Assembly (NCBI RefSeq): GCF_000719975.1
Contig: NZ_JOIJ01000023.1
Location: 1-49,633 of the forward strand
Direction of reading: 5' to 3'
DNA: 49,633 nucleotides
Source: Prauserella rugosa
GTDB lineage: Bacteria > Actinomycetota > Actinomycetes > Mycobacteriales > Pseudonocardiaceae
The notes beneath the pieces are model-generated. The model was not told where the DNA came from. It searched no databases and worked only from the letters and a program-made list of their open reading frames with translations. The translations under genes and the position numbers were made by a program. This document shows positions 26,944-35,245 of the stretch, in pieces; within the stretch, counting starts at the first letter, position 1; every line of letters starts with the position of its first letter.

Positions 26944-27708
26944 TCAGAGTGCGATCACGAGGACGCCGATCCACGAGAGTGCGATGCCCGCCGCGGTGCC
27001 GCCGACGATCCAGCGGACCACGGGTACGTGCCTGCCGAGCCACAGCGAAGGGGCCAACCCGGCGGTCACCACGAGACAGGCCGCGACGGCCACGAGCCCG
27101 TGGGTGGCCGAGGCCAGCGCGCCGGCCAACGCCAGCATCGCCACGATCATCACGGCGGCGAAGAACCCCGCGGCCAGCAGACCGGTTCCCCACGGCGTGG
27201 GCCCCGGTTCCCTGGCTGCCCGCGCCCGCCAGTAGGCGGGGCCGGCGTGCCGTCGTGGTGGCGCGTGGTGCGGCTGGTCCCACGCCGGCCCGGTCGCGGC
27301 GGCGTGCGAGTCGTCCTCGGGGTGCCCGTGACCGGCAGGCGGGGTCAGCACGAAGGTGCGGCCTTCGACCGGGTCGTGGAAGCTGACCGCGACGCCCAGG
27401 GTCTCGGCGACGCGTCCGGCCAACTGCCGTCCCCTGCGCGCCACGACCGCGGCGCCGTCCACACCCGCACCGCCTCCCGAGCCGCCCGGGCCCTCCCCGC
27501 CGCCGGGATCCTCGACGTCTCCCGTCTCCCGGTCGGGAGTGCGGCCCGACGAGGCGTTGACGACGGCCGACACCCGCGCCCACTCGTGCAGCGCGTCGGT
27601 GAGCTCGTCGCCGAGTGCCATCGCCTGCGGATCGGCCTCCCGCCCGTTGGCACCGGTGAGCACGGCGCGATCGCCCCTGACATCGAGCGCCAGCTCAGCT
27701 CCCCGCAT
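26944..27708 (-). CDS. DUF2537-type membrane protein
   Basis: About 254 residues. The N-terminal 170 are soluble, with MRGAELALDVRGDRAVLTGANG, a Gly/Asp-rich linker and a His-rich stretch (QPHHAPPRRHAG). The C-terminal 80 residues form two or three membrane segments. This fits the DUF2537 family, whose gene sits next to the rRNA methyltransferase in mycobacteria (recalled as Rv0881-Rv0882). ATG at 27708 and GTG at 27720 are both possible; either overlaps the end of the methyltransferase gene, so the two are probably co-translated. Function unknown. Confidence 0.8.
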   Translation of the reverse strand: MRGAELALDVRGDRAVLTGANGREADPQAMALGDELTDALHEWARVSAVVNASSGRTPDRETGDVEDPGGGEGPGGSGGGAGVDGAAVVARRGRQLAGRVAETLGVAVSFHDPVEGRTFVLTPPAGHGHPEDDSHAAATGPAWDQPHHAPPRRHAGPAYWRARAAREPGPTPWGTGLLAAGFFAAVMIVAMLALAGALASATHGLVAVAACLVVTAGLAPSLWLGRHVPVVRWIVGGTAAGIALSWIGVLVIAL

Positions 27709-28543
27709 GGTCTCCAGCACCTTCCCTGCGGACCGTCAGCTCGTAGAACGCCACGGCACCGGTCGTCGCGACGTTGAGCGAGTCGACACCGTCGGCCATC
27801 GGGATCGACACCGCGACGTCGGCGGCCTCGAGCGCCGCCTCCGACAGTCCGTGTCCCTCCGAACCGAGCATCAACGCCACCTTGCCCGATCCCGCGGCCG
27901 CCCACAGCGGAACCGCGTCGGGACGCGGGGTGAGCGCGGCGAGCAGGAACCCGGACGTCCGCAACGTGGCCAGGGCCGCCTGCCATTCGTCCGGGGTGGA
28001 CGCCACCGCGAACGGCACCCGCAGCACGTGCCCCATCGACACCCGCACGCTGCGCCGGTACAGCGGGTCCGAACAGCCCGGCCCCAGCAGCACGCCGTCG
28101 ATGCCCAGGGCCGCGGCGTTGCGGAACAAGGCGCCGAGGTTCTCGTGATCGCCGACCCCCTCGAGCACCGCGAGCACGCGCGCCCCTTCGACGAGTTCGG
28201 CCACCGACGGCCGCGGCGCCCGGTCCGCGGTGGCGAGGACACCACGGTTGAGGTGGAACCCGACGACCTCGGCCATGACGTCCGCCGACGTGACGTAGGC
28301 GGGCACGTCGAGACCGGAGAGTGCATCGGAGAGTTCGTCGATGCGCCGCTGCACGCCGAGCAGCGCCCGCACCGGATAGGGCGATTCGACGAGTCTGCGC
28401 ACGACGACCGTGCCCTCGGCGATGACAAGACCGCGGCCACCGGGCCGGTCCGGCCTGCGGTCGGCGGTCGTCAGGTCGCGGAAATCGTCGAGCCGCGGGT
28501 CGGAGACGTCCTCGGTGTAGATCAACTGTGCTGGCCCGGCCAC
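27695..28543 (-). CDS. SpoU-family 2'-O rRNA/tRNA methyltransferase
   Basis: A 282-residue SPOUT methyltransferase. The N-terminal substrate-binding half contains FRDLTTADRRPDRPGGRGL and the RNA-contact LVIAEGTVVVRRLVES. The C-terminal knotted domain has the three SpoU motifs: GVGDHENLGALFRNAAALG, KVALMLGSEGHGLS, and VSIPMADGVDSLNVATTGAV. The enzyme methylates ribose 2'-OH with SAM; whether the target is 23S rRNA or a tRNA cannot be told. The GTG at 28543, before AGPAQLIYTEDVSDPR, is preferred because the longer frame is antisense to the divergent gene. Confidence 0.92.
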   Translation of the reverse strand: MAGPAQLIYTEDVSDPRLDDFRDLTTADRRPDRPGGRGLVIAEGTVVVRRLVESPYPVRALLGVQRRIDELSDALSGLDVPAYVTSADVMAEVVGFHLNRGVLATADRAPRPSVAELVEGARVLAVLEGVGDHENLGALFRNAAALGIDGVLLGPGCSDPLYRRSVRVSMGHVLRVPFAVASTPDEWQAALATLRTSGFLLAALTPRPDAVPLWAAAGSGKVALMLGSEGHGLSEAALEAADVAVSIPMADGVDSLNVATTGAVAFYELTVRREGAGDHAGS

Positions 28544-28646
28544 CCGCAGAGTGTCCCATTCCACCCGTTGCCCCGGTATCGGTGCTCCGAACGCCGGGTA
28601 GCCCCTTCGTGCGAACGACGGTGCCTCGCGGAGTGTGAGGCGAAAA

Positions 28647-28680
28647 CCGGGCCAGAGCACCGGTTTGGCCGCTGGCCCGG
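28647..28680. other. inverted repeat in the leader of the GCS2-like gene
   Basis: CCGGGCCAG (28647-28655) pairs with CTGGCCCGG (28672-28680) around a 16-base loop, 85 bases before the start at 28766. It may be a leader hairpin or part of the divergent promoter region. Confidence 0.4.
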
Positions 28681-28765
28681 CGTCGACGCGGTGTGCCAAC
28701 GTCGCCTTCTGCCACGGAAAACGCGCGCGGCAGAGAGCGTGGCGGGATCTCGGGAGGAAGCACCG

Positions 28766-30262
28766 ATGGGTAAGGACGTCTCGCCGAGAAGCCGTCCCCC
28801 ACACGATCGCGGGCAGTACCGGCAGAAGATGCAGCGCTGCCTCGACACGTTCGCGAGGATGCTCGCCGAGGAGCGGTTCACGTTCCCGCGCAAGCACATC
28901 GGACTCGAGGTGGAACTGAACCTCGTCGACAGCACCATGCGCCCCTCGATGTCGAACGCCGCGGTGCTCTCCTCGATGGACGACGAACTGTTCACCACCG
29001 AGCTGTCGCAGCACAACATCGAGCTGAACGTGCCGCCACGGCCGCTCGATGGCGAGTCGGCGCTGAAACTCGAGGACGATCTGCACGCCCACCTCGGCCG
29101 CGCGGACACCACCGCGAGCGAGGCGGGCGCGCACGTCGCGGTGATCGGGATCCTGCCCACCATCGGCGCCGAGCACTTCGACCAGAAGTGGATCACCAAC
29201 AATCCGCGCTACGCGTTGCTCAACGACCGGATTCTGGCGACCCGCGGGGAATGTCCGTTGCTGTCGCTGGAGGGCCGCTCGCCGCGGGACGGAGAACTCG
29301 AGGGGCTGCACACCTACGCCGATTCGATCCTGCCCGAGGCCGCGTGCACGTCGGTACAGCTGCATCTGCAGGTGGCGCCGGACGACTTCGCGGCGCACTG
29401 GAACGCAGCGCAGTGTCTGGCCGGCCCGCAGGTCGCGGTCGGCGCGAACTCGCCGTTCCTGCTCGGAAAGGCGCTGTGGGCCGAGACGCGGATCCCGCTG
29501 TTCCTGCAGGCCACCGACACCCGCCCCGAGGAACTGAAGAACCAGGGCGTGCGGCCGAGGGTGTGGTTCGGCGAACGGTGGATCACGTCCATCTTCGACC
29601 TGTTCGAGGAGAACGTCCGCTATTTCCCCGGATTGCTGCCCGAGACCGACGACGAGGATCCGATGGACGCCCTCGACGACGGCAGGGCACCGAAGCTGAC
29701 CGAGCTGCGGCTGCACAACGGCACGGTGTGGCGGTGGAACCGCCCGGTGTACGACGTCGTCGACGGAACACCTCATCTGCGCGTCGAGAACCGCGTGCTG
29801 CCCGCCGGCCCGACCGTGCTGGACATGATGGCCAACGCGGCCTTCTTCTACGGGGCGCAGCGTGCACTGGCGGAGGAGGAGCGTCCCGTGTGGACACGGA
29901 TGTCGTTCCAGGCCGCCGAGCAGAATCTGCACGCGGGGGCGCGGCACGGGTTCGACGCGCAGTTCTACTGGCCGGGGATCGGCACGGTGCCACCGGACGA
30001 GTTGGTGTTGCGCGTGCTGTTGCCGCTGGCTCACGAGGGCCTGCGCAGCTCCGGGGTGTCGGCGACGGTGGCCGACCGCTACCTCGGGGTGATCGAACGC
30101 CGGTGCGTCACCAAACGCAACGGGAGTACGTGGCAGCGCAGCGCCGTCGAGGCCGCCGAACGACGCGGCCTCGACCGGGACTCGGCGCTGGCGGCGATGC
30201 TCGGTACCTACCTCGACCTCACGCGCGCGGGCGAGCCCGTGCACGACTGGCCGGTAGGCTGA
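28766..30262 (+). CDS. GCS2-family glutamate-cysteine ligase-like protein
   Basis: A 498-residue carboxylate-amine ligase of the glutamate-cysteine ligase 2 family. It shows HIGLEVELNLVD (about residues 50-61, the acidic metal site), ELSQHNIELNVPP, the TSVQLHLQV strand, RVENRVLPAGPTVLDMMANAAF, and a C-terminal helical part. Actinobacteria usually make mycothiol, so the true substrate may differ from cysteine. The ATG at 28766 has GGGAGG upstream. The TetR gene begins 38 bases further on and may be co-transcribed. Confidence 0.86.
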   Translation: MGKDVSPRSRPPHDRGQYRQKMQRCLDTFARMLAEERFTFPRKHIGLEVELNLVDSTMRPSMSNAAVLSSMDDELFTTELSQHNIELNVPPRPLDGESALKLEDDLHAHLGRADTTASEAGAHVAVIGILPTIGAEHFDQKWITNNPRYALLNDRILATRGECPLLSLEGRSPRDGELEGLHTYADSILPEAACTSVQLHLQVAPDDFAAHWNAAQCLAGPQVAVGANSPFLLGKALWAETRIPLFLQATDTRPEELKNQGVRPRVWFGERWITSIFDLFEENVRYFPGLLPETDDEDPMDALDDGRAPKLTELRLHNGTVWRWNRPVYDVVDGTPHLRVENRVLPAGPTVLDMMANAAFFYGAQRALAEEERPVWTRMSFQAAEQNLHAGARHGFDAQFYWPGIGTVPPDELVLRVLLPLAHEGLRSSGVSATVADRYLGVIERRCVTKRNGSTWQRSAVEAAERRGLDRDSALAAMLGTYLDLTRAGEPVHDWPVG

Positions 30263-30300
30263 CGAGGGCAGGCACCCGAGCTCGAACGGAAGGCCTCCCG

Positions 30301-30930
30301 ATGCCCAAGATCATCGGCAACTCGCTCGGCGAGCACCGCGAGCAGGTACGCGCCAGGGTCTTCGATGCCCTGCGCAACCAGCTCTACGAGCGCGGCTTCG
30401 AGGCGATCACGCTGGCGGGCGTCGCCGCCGAGGCCGGAGTCGGCCGCACCGCGATGTACAACCACTTCCCCGACCGGGAGCACCTGCTGGTCGCGTTCGT
30501 CGAGGACGAGGCCGCCCGCTACGTCGCCCGCCTCACCGAGGCCGTCGACGCCGTGGACGATCCGGCCGACAAGCTGGCCGCGTTCGCCCGGCTGCAGCTG
30601 ACGACACTGGCCGAGTACCACATTCCGCCCGGCACGACGTTGGCTCGGACGTTGGCCCCGTCGGCGTACCGGCGCATCGCCGCCCACGCCGATCCGATCG
30701 GCGAAACGCTCGACGCCATCCTGCGCGAGGGCATGCGCCGCGGCAGCTGGCCGGAGCAGGATCCGGCGGTGCTCGCCCCGATGGTGACGGCCGCGCTCGG
30801 CGCCAGACAGGTCGTCGACGTCCCTCCCGAGGAACTGCCGCGGGCGATCGACCTGGCCGTGGCGTTCGTCCTGCGCGCGGTCGGAGTAATTCCCGCCGAG
30901 GACTCGCGGGCGGCCGCTCGCCACCACTAG
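30301..30930 (+). CDS. TetR-family regulator next to heme oxygenase
   Basis: A 209-residue repressor-type protein. Residues 20-66 form the TetR helix-turn-helix (FEAITLAGVAAEAGVGRTAMYNHF), and the remaining helical ligand domain is ordinary. The ATG is preceded by GGAAGG. Directly after the stop is a 19-base palindrome and then the heme oxygenase gene, so this regulator probably controls heme oxygenase. The inducer is unknown; heme or iron is an obvious guess from context only. Confidence 0.9.
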   Translation: MPKIIGNSLGEHREQVRARVFDALRNQLYERGFEAITLAGVAAEAGVGRTAMYNHFPDREHLLVAFVEDEAARYVARLTEAVDAVDDPADKLAAFARLQLTTLAEYHIPPGTTLARTLAPSAYRRIAAHADPIGETLDAILREGMRRGSWPEQDPAVLAPMVTAALGARQVVDVPPEELPRAIDLAVAFVLRAVGVIPAEDSRAAARHH

Positions 30931-30936
30931 GGTCGT

Positions 30937-30955
30937 TTCTGACAGCGCGTCAGAA
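30937..30955. promoter_or_regulatory. palindromic operator between tetR and heme oxygenase
   Basis: TTCTGAC-AGCGC-GTCAGAA is a perfect 7-base inverted repeat with a 5-base spacer, 43 bases before the heme oxygenase start. A TAGGGT -10-like box lies at 30928-30933, so the operator would overlap the transcription start. Spacing and symmetry fit a TetR dimer site. No second copy lies upstream of the tetR gene. Confidence 0.6.
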
Positions 30956-30997
30956 CGTGTGCCGCCGCGTTCCAGCGGCCGGACCCAGGGAGGCGTC

Positions 30998-31696
30998 ATG
31001 ACCGGAGGAACCACGGGACCCCCGACGGCACCGAACGCGGCACAGCCCACCGAACCGTTCTCCCGGCGCCTGCGCGAATCGACCCGCGAGGTGCACGATC
31101 GCGCCCACCGGTCGAGCTACATGAGCGCGCTGCTCGACGGACACCTCACACTCGCCGGCTACACGGCGCTGGCCGAGCAGTACTACTTCGTCTACGCGAC
31201 GCTGGAGGAGGCGGCGGAGGCGATGACCGGCGACCCCGTCGGCGCACCGTTCGTGATCCCGGAACTGCACCGCACGTCGGCACTGGTCACCGATCTCGAC
31301 CGGCTGGCAGGGCCGGGCTGGCGGGAACGCATCGAACCGACGCCCGCCACGCGCGCGTACGTCGAGCGCATGCGCGAGGTCGCGTTCACCTGGGCGGGCG
31401 GATTCGTCGCGCACCACTACACGCGCTACCTCGGAGATCTGGCTGGCGGCCAGGTCATCGGCAAGCTGCTCGAACGCGAGTACGGCATCGCGGGCCCCGG
31501 CACGCGCTTCTACGACTTCGGCTCACTCGGCAGCCCCTCGGCGTTCCGCACCCGGTATCGCGCGCTGCTCGACGAGGCACCGTGGGACGAGGCCGAACGC
31601 TCCCGGATCATGGCCGAGACGGTGGCGGCGTTCGAACTCAACATCGCCGTCCTCGACGATCTCGCCGACGCCATCGACACCCACCGCGCGGCCTGA
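30998..31696 (+). CDS. heme oxygenase (HmuO-like)
   Basis: A 232-residue enzyme that opens heme to biliverdin, releasing Fe2+ and CO. The proximal heme ligand is His33 in ESTREVHDRAH, aligned with His20 of C. diphtheriae HmuO, and the distal helix has the family motif YLGDLAGGQVIG. YYFVYATLEEAAE and FVAHHYTRYL also fit. The ATG at 30998 has GGGAGG directly upstream and is preferred to 30959. No heme transporter genes lie beside it. Probably under the TetR operator at 30937-30955. Confidence 0.94.
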   Translation: MTGGTTGPPTAPNAAQPTEPFSRRLRESTREVHDRAHRSSYMSALLDGHLTLAGYTALAEQYYFVYATLEEAAEAMTGDPVGAPFVIPELHRTSALVTDLDRLAGPGWRERIEPTPATRAYVERMREVAFTWAGGFVAHHYTRYLGDLAGGQVIGKLLEREYGIAGPGTRFYDFGSLGSPSAFRTRYRALLDEAPWDEAERSRIMAETVAAFELNIAVLDDLADAIDTHRAA

Positions 31697-31756
31697 TCGC
31701 AGCGGCCCGAGCCGCTTCGTGCACAAGATCGACGACGTGACCCGCGCGACACGTCG

Positions 31757-31790
31757 TTGACCTCCACTTAGGTCGAAGGAGCAAGGTCAA
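31757..31790. promoter_or_regulatory. inverted repeat upstream of the superoxide dismutase gene
   Basis: TTGACCT (31757-31763) and AGGTCAA (31784-31790) form a spaced inverted repeat. TTGACC may also be a -35 box. A TAGGTT -10-like box is at 31830-31835, 50 bases before the start codon. Candidate only. Confidence 0.35.
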
Positions 31791-31884
31791 CTCGGGTCGA
31801 CCCGGTTAGCAGAACGCCAGGACGGCGACTAGGTTGGCACACGAGACGAACAGCGCAAGCGACCTCAACGACGAAGGAGGGCTC

Positions 31885-32508
31885 ATGCCCACGTACGAGC
31901 TTCCCGACCTCGACTACGACTACGGCGCACTCGAGCCGCACATCTCGGGCGAGATCAACGAGCTGCACCACAGCAAGCACCACCAGACCTACGTCAACGG
32001 TGCGAACCAGACGTTGGAGAAGCTCGCCGCCGCTCGCGAGGCCGATGACTTCGGCTCCATCGTCGGTCTCGAGACCACCCTGGCCTTCAACCTGGCCGGG
32101 CACGCCAACCACGTCGTGTGGTGGAAGATCCTGTCCCCGAACGGCGGCGACAAGCCGACCGGCGAGCTGGCCGCCGCGATCGACGACGCCTTCGGCTCGT
32201 TCGACAAGTTCAAGGCACAGTTCACCGCGGTCTGCACCACCATCCAGGGCAACGGCTGGGGCGCGCTGTCGTGGGACCCGATCGGCAAGACGCTGATCAC
32301 CCAGCAGCTGCGCGACCACCACAACAACCTGATCCTGCCGACCGTGCCGATCCTGCTGGTCGACGTGTGGGAGCACGCCTTCTACCTGCAGTACAAGAAC
32401 GTCAAGCCGGACTACATCAACGCCCTGTGGAACGTGTTCGACTGGGCCGAGATCGGCAAGCGCTTCGAGGACGCCAAGGCCGGCCGCAACGGCCTGCTCC
32501 TGCCCTGA
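31885..32508 (+). CDS. sodA: Fe/Mn superoxide dismutase
   Basis: A 207-residue enzyme converting superoxide to peroxide and oxygen. Metal ligands are visible: the first His in [16 protein letters not shown], the second in [10 protein letters not shown], and Asp and His in [16 protein letters not shown]. The second-shell segment is [13 protein letters not shown] do not decide Fe or Mn from it. The ATG at 31885 has AAGGAGGG upstream. It ends in a strong terminator. Lying just after heme oxygenase, it may limit damage from iron released there, but the genes have separate leaders. Confidence 0.96.
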   Translation: MPTYELPDLDYDYGALEPHISGEINELHHSKHHQTYVNGANQTLEKLAAAREADDFGSIVGLETTLAFNLAGHANHVVWWKILSPNGGDKPTGELAAAIDDAFGSFDKFKAQFTAVCTTIQGNGWGALSWDPIGKTLITQQLRDHHNNLILPTVPILLVDVWEHAFYLQYKNVKPDYINALWNVFDWAEIGKRFEDAKAGRNGLLLP

Positions 32509-32543
32509 GGTTCGCCTGAGGTCAGCTCGAGAAGCTTCGCGTG

Positions 32544-32576
32544 GGCCCCGCACCGGATCCGCTCCGGTGCGGGGCC
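32544..32576 (+). terminator. terminator of sodA
   Basis: Fourteen-base-pair perfect stem (GGCCCCGCACCGGA and complement) with a 5-base loop, 36 bases past the stop. Confidence 0.93.
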
Positions 32577-32597
32577 TTCGTCATGCGCGGGCCCGTG

Positions 32598-32960
32598 TCA
32601 TGCCGGGACCAGAGCCGCCTCGAGGATGCCGGCGAGCAGCCGTGCGTATCGGCCGTCGGGATCGAGGTCGGGGTCGAAGACCGTGACCTGCACCCCGACG
32701 GCACCGGGCACGAGTGCCGCCAGCAGCCGGGTCAACTCGCCGAGGTCCAGACCGCCGGCGGCAGGACTGTCGACGGCCGGTAGTCCCGCCGCCCTGCGCA
32801 ATGCCTCCGGCGCCTTCGCACAGCCGGGTACGCGCCCGGGCCCCGGCGGGCGCAAGCCCAGATTGCTCGGCGCCGCGATCACGGCGACGTCGGACAGGCG
32901 ATCGGCTTCGGGAGATCCAGGAGCTGGCACACCGCAGACCGTAGCGGTGACCACCGACAC
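32598..32960 (-). pseudogene. arginase-family remnant lacking the catalytic core
   Basis: The 120 residues join an arginase-type N-terminus (VAVIAAPSNLGLRPPGPG, then APEALRRAAGL) directly to an arginase-type C-terminus (LDLGELTRLLAAL, VQVTVFDPDLDPDGRYARLL). Ureohydrolases are about 300 residues; the middle of about 180-200 residues with the two metal motifs (DxHxD and DxD) is absent, so it cannot be a working enzyme. The frame is intact, which suggests an in-frame deletion, or a product kept for another reason. The start at 32960 is GTG without a clear ribosome site. Low confidence on whether it is expressed. Confidence 0.7.
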
Positions 32961-33026
32961 GTTCGGATGTTCCGCACGACCACTGAGTTCGGCGGCCCGG
33001 GCGACGTAGACTGCCCCGTACAGGAA

Positions 33027-33061
33027 CGAGGCCCTGGCCGGTTCCCGCGGCCAGGGCCTCG
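33027..33061 (-). terminator. perfect 13-bp hairpin left of the iron box
   Basis: CGAGGCCCTGGCC and its complement form a perfect stem with a 9-base loop. It stands between the iron box and the arginase remnant, where it would stop leftward transcription started at the box. Confidence 0.85.
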
Positions 33062-33106
33062 TCCGTTCCCGAACTGACTGCCGCTCCCACCACGAAGCGA
33101 CGTGTC
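33027..33106 (-). ncRNA. candidate iron-regulated small RNA
   Basis: A leftward transcript starting at the iron box (33107-33125, which contains TAGGCT as a possible -10 on the minus strand) would meet the terminator after about 45 bases and end as a 60-80 base RNA with a 13-bp terminal stem. No open frame fits in this space. IdeR-controlled small RNAs are known in mycobacteria (MrsI), so such a gene is plausible. There is no direct evidence of transcription. Confidence 0.25.
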
Positions 33107-33125
33107 TGAGGTTAGCCTAACCTCA
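33107..33125. promoter_or_regulatory. DtxR/IdeR-type iron box
   Basis: TGAGGTTAGCCTAACCTCA is a perfect 9+1+9 palindrome that matches 17 of 19 positions of the DtxR consensus TTAGGTTAGSCTAACCTAA. It is expected to bind the iron-loaded DtxR/IdeR/DmdR repressor. Neither direction leads to an ordinary iron gene: to the left are a terminator and the arginase remnant, to the right the 3' end of an MFS gene on the opposite strand. Confidence 0.85.
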
Positions 33126-33186
33126 ACTCGGCACGCAAGGGGTCGGTTCGACGCGTTTTCGAACCCTGCTCGGCCGCCCCACCGCT

Positions 33187-34590
33187 TCAGTTCTTCGGCG
33201 CCGACCCCGCCTCCACGTGTTCGGCGGACCCACCCATCTCGGCCTCCTCGTCCGCTGCGGAGGCGCCCGCCGCGGCGCGCCGCGCGCTCGCCGATCGCAG
33301 TGCGAGCACACAGATCACCGTGGCGATCATCGCGACGGCACCGCCGATGTAGAACGGCGAGCGGCCGCCGAACGTCTCGGCCATCCACCCGGTCATCAAC
33401 CCGCCCACCGGATTGCCACCCATCACCATCAGCACGTACAGGCCCATCACGCGGCCGCGCATCTGCGGACTCACCGACGTCTGCACCAGGGTGTTGGCGG
33501 TGTTGAGGAACGTGATCGTCGCCAGCCCGAGCGGCACGAGCGCCAGCCCGAACGCCAGATAGGTGGGCATGAACGCCGTCGCGAACTCCAGCACGCCCAG
33601 CGCCATCGACGCGCCGAGCAGCAACCGCATCGTCGGCTTGCCCCTACTGCCCCGCCGCGCCGACAGCAGCGCCCCGGTGAACGTCCCGACGGCCAACAGC
33701 GTCGAGAGCAGCCCGTAGCCGTCGGCGTCGGTGCCGAACACGTTGCCCGCGACGACCGCGAGCGAGGTGAAGAACGTGATGCCGAACGTGCTCACGAACA
33801 GCATGAGCAGCATGATCGCCACCAGATCGGGCCTGCCGCGCACGTACCGCAGGCCCTCGCGCAGCTGCCCCTTGGCCCGGTCGACCGTCCGGTCGCGGTA
33901 GAGCTCACCCGGCCGCATCGCCGCCAGGCCCGCGAGTACCGCCAGCGTCGACACGGCGTTGCCGATGAACAGCCACCCCTCGCCGACCGCGACGATCGCC
34001 AGCCCGGCGATGGCGGGGCCCGCGATCCGAGCCAGGTTGAAGATCGACGAGTTGAGCGCGACGGCGTTGGCGACCTGGTCCTTGCCGACCATCTCGGCCA
34101 CGAACGACTGCCGCGTGGGCACCTCGAGCGCCGACAACGTCCCGAGGACGAAACACAGCAGGTACACGTGCCACAGCTCGGCCGCGCCGGTGATCGTGAG
34201 CCCGCCCAGCACGGCGGCCTGCACGAGCGTGCCCGACTGGATGGCGATCAGCAGTTTGCGCTTGTCGATGCGGTCGGCCAGCACACCCGCCCACAACGAC
34301 AACAGCAGCGTGGGCAGGAACTGCAGCGCCACGGCCACACCGAGGGCCACCGGGTCGTTGCCACTGAGGGTGAACACGAGCCAGTCCTGGGCGGTGCGCT
34401 GCATCCAGGTGCCGATGTTCGACACGATCTGACCGGAGAAGAACAGCCGGTAGTTGCGCACGCCGAGGGAGGCGAACATGCCGGGAGCGGACCCCCGGCG
34501 CAAGCGCGGTACGGGGAATCGTGACAGGAGGGGTCGCGGTACAGCGGTAGTCGTCGATGAGGTTCTGCCGTCGCTCCCCGTGACCGTCAC
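33187..34590 (-). CDS. MFS transporter of the MFS_3 (EntS-like) type under MarR neighbour
   Basis: A 467-residue major facilitator with 12 predicted membrane segments, starting at GMFASLGVRNYRLFFSGQ. It has IGTWMQRTAQDWLVF, the loop motif GVLADRIDKRKLL, and a central charged loop (RDRTVDRAKGQLREGLRYV). The last 35 residues are a hydrophilic acidic tail. EntS-like exporters move siderophores or drugs; the substrate is unknown. The GTG at 34590 lies 31 bases after the marR stop, so the two genes form a probable operon. The iron box at 33107 lies downstream of it, not upstream. Confidence 0.9.
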   Translation of the reverse strand: MTVTGSDGRTSSTTTAVPRPLLSRFPVPRLRRGSAPGMFASLGVRNYRLFFSGQIVSNIGTWMQRTAQDWLVFTLSGNDPVALGVAVALQFLPTLLLSLWAGVLADRIDKRKLLIAIQSGTLVQAAVLGGLTITGAAELWHVYLLCFVLGTLSALEVPTRQSFVAEMVGKDQVANAVALNSSIFNLARIAGPAIAGLAIVAVGEGWLFIGNAVSTLAVLAGLAAMRPGELYRDRTVDRAKGQLREGLRYVRGRPDLVAIMLLMLFVSTFGITFFTSLAVVAGNVFGTDADGYGLLSTLLAVGTFTGALLSARRGSRGKPTMRLLLGASMALGVLEFATAFMPTYLAFGLALVPLGLATITFLNTANTLVQTSVSPQMRGRVMGLYVLMVMGGNPVGGLMTGWMAETFGGRSPFYIGGAVAMIATVICVLALRSASARRAAAGASAADEEAEMGGSAEHVEAGSAPKN

Positions 34591-34621
34591 GCCGGGTTGT
34601 CGCCTCCTCAGCGGGCGGGCC

Positions 34622-35101
34622 TCAGCTGTTGCCCGCCATTCGTTGGATGATGGTGGCGGCGCGGTCGAGCACCTCGCGCTCCTCGCCGCTCAGTTCGTGC
34701 AGTCGCCGGTCCAGCCACGCCTCGCGCACGGAGATGCTTTCGTGCACGTACGCCAGCCCCGCGTCGGTGATCGTCACGATCGCCTGCCTGCCGTCGGTGG
34801 GATGCGGCGTGCGTTCGACGTACCCCACCGCTTCGAGGGCGGCGATCACCCGCGTCATCGAGGGCGGCTGAACACCCTCGTGCGCGGCGAGCTTGCCCGG
34901 TGTCATCGCGCCGTGCTGGTGCAGCGTCGACAGCGCGGCGACCTGGGTCAGCGACAGATCGGTGCCGACCCGCTGCGCCCGTAGTCTGCGGTTGAGCCGC
35001 ACGACCGCGAGCCGCAGACGGCTCGCCAGTGACGACTGCTGTTCGGCCTCGTCGCCACCGCTGGCAGCGGCCACGGTCAGGCCCTCCGCGGACTCGGACA
35101 C
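34622..35101 (-). CDS. MarR-family regulator
   Basis: A 159-residue winged-helix regulator. The core DLSLTQVAALSTLHQHGAMTPGKLAAHEGVQPPSMTRVIAALEAVGYVER and the wing TPHPTDGRQAIVTIT (about residues 48-110) are typical. It probably represses its own operon with the MFS exporter and is released by a small ligand. The start is GTG at 35101; a TAGACT -10-like box about 9-14 bases upstream suggests a very short or absent leader. M. tuberculosis carries a MarR gene in the matching place (recalled as Rv0880). Confidence 0.92.
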   Translation of the reverse strand: MSESAEGLTVAAASGGDEAEQQSSLASRLRLAVVRLNRRLRAQRVGTDLSLTQVAALSTLHQHGAMTPGKLAAHEGVQPPSMTRVIAALEAVGYVERTPHPTDGRQAIVTITDAGLAYVHESISVREAWLDRRLHELSGEEREVLDRAATIIQRMAGNS

Positions 35102-35245
35102 TTCCTTAGTCTAGCTTACGATCCGCGCGACCAGCACAGATGGTGCGCAACGCGACACCCGAACCGGTTAACCCGTCGTCCGGGCGGCCGCTGACCACCG
35201 CAGGCGCCGGGTCCGCAGCACTGCAGCACTGCCCGATGCGGCGGC

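Noticed and set aside
27356..28765. N-terminal extension of the GCS2-like gene by about 470 codons
   Set aside because: The extension is antisense to the rRNA methyltransferase and DUF2537 genes, and the ATG at 28766 has a strong ribosome site.
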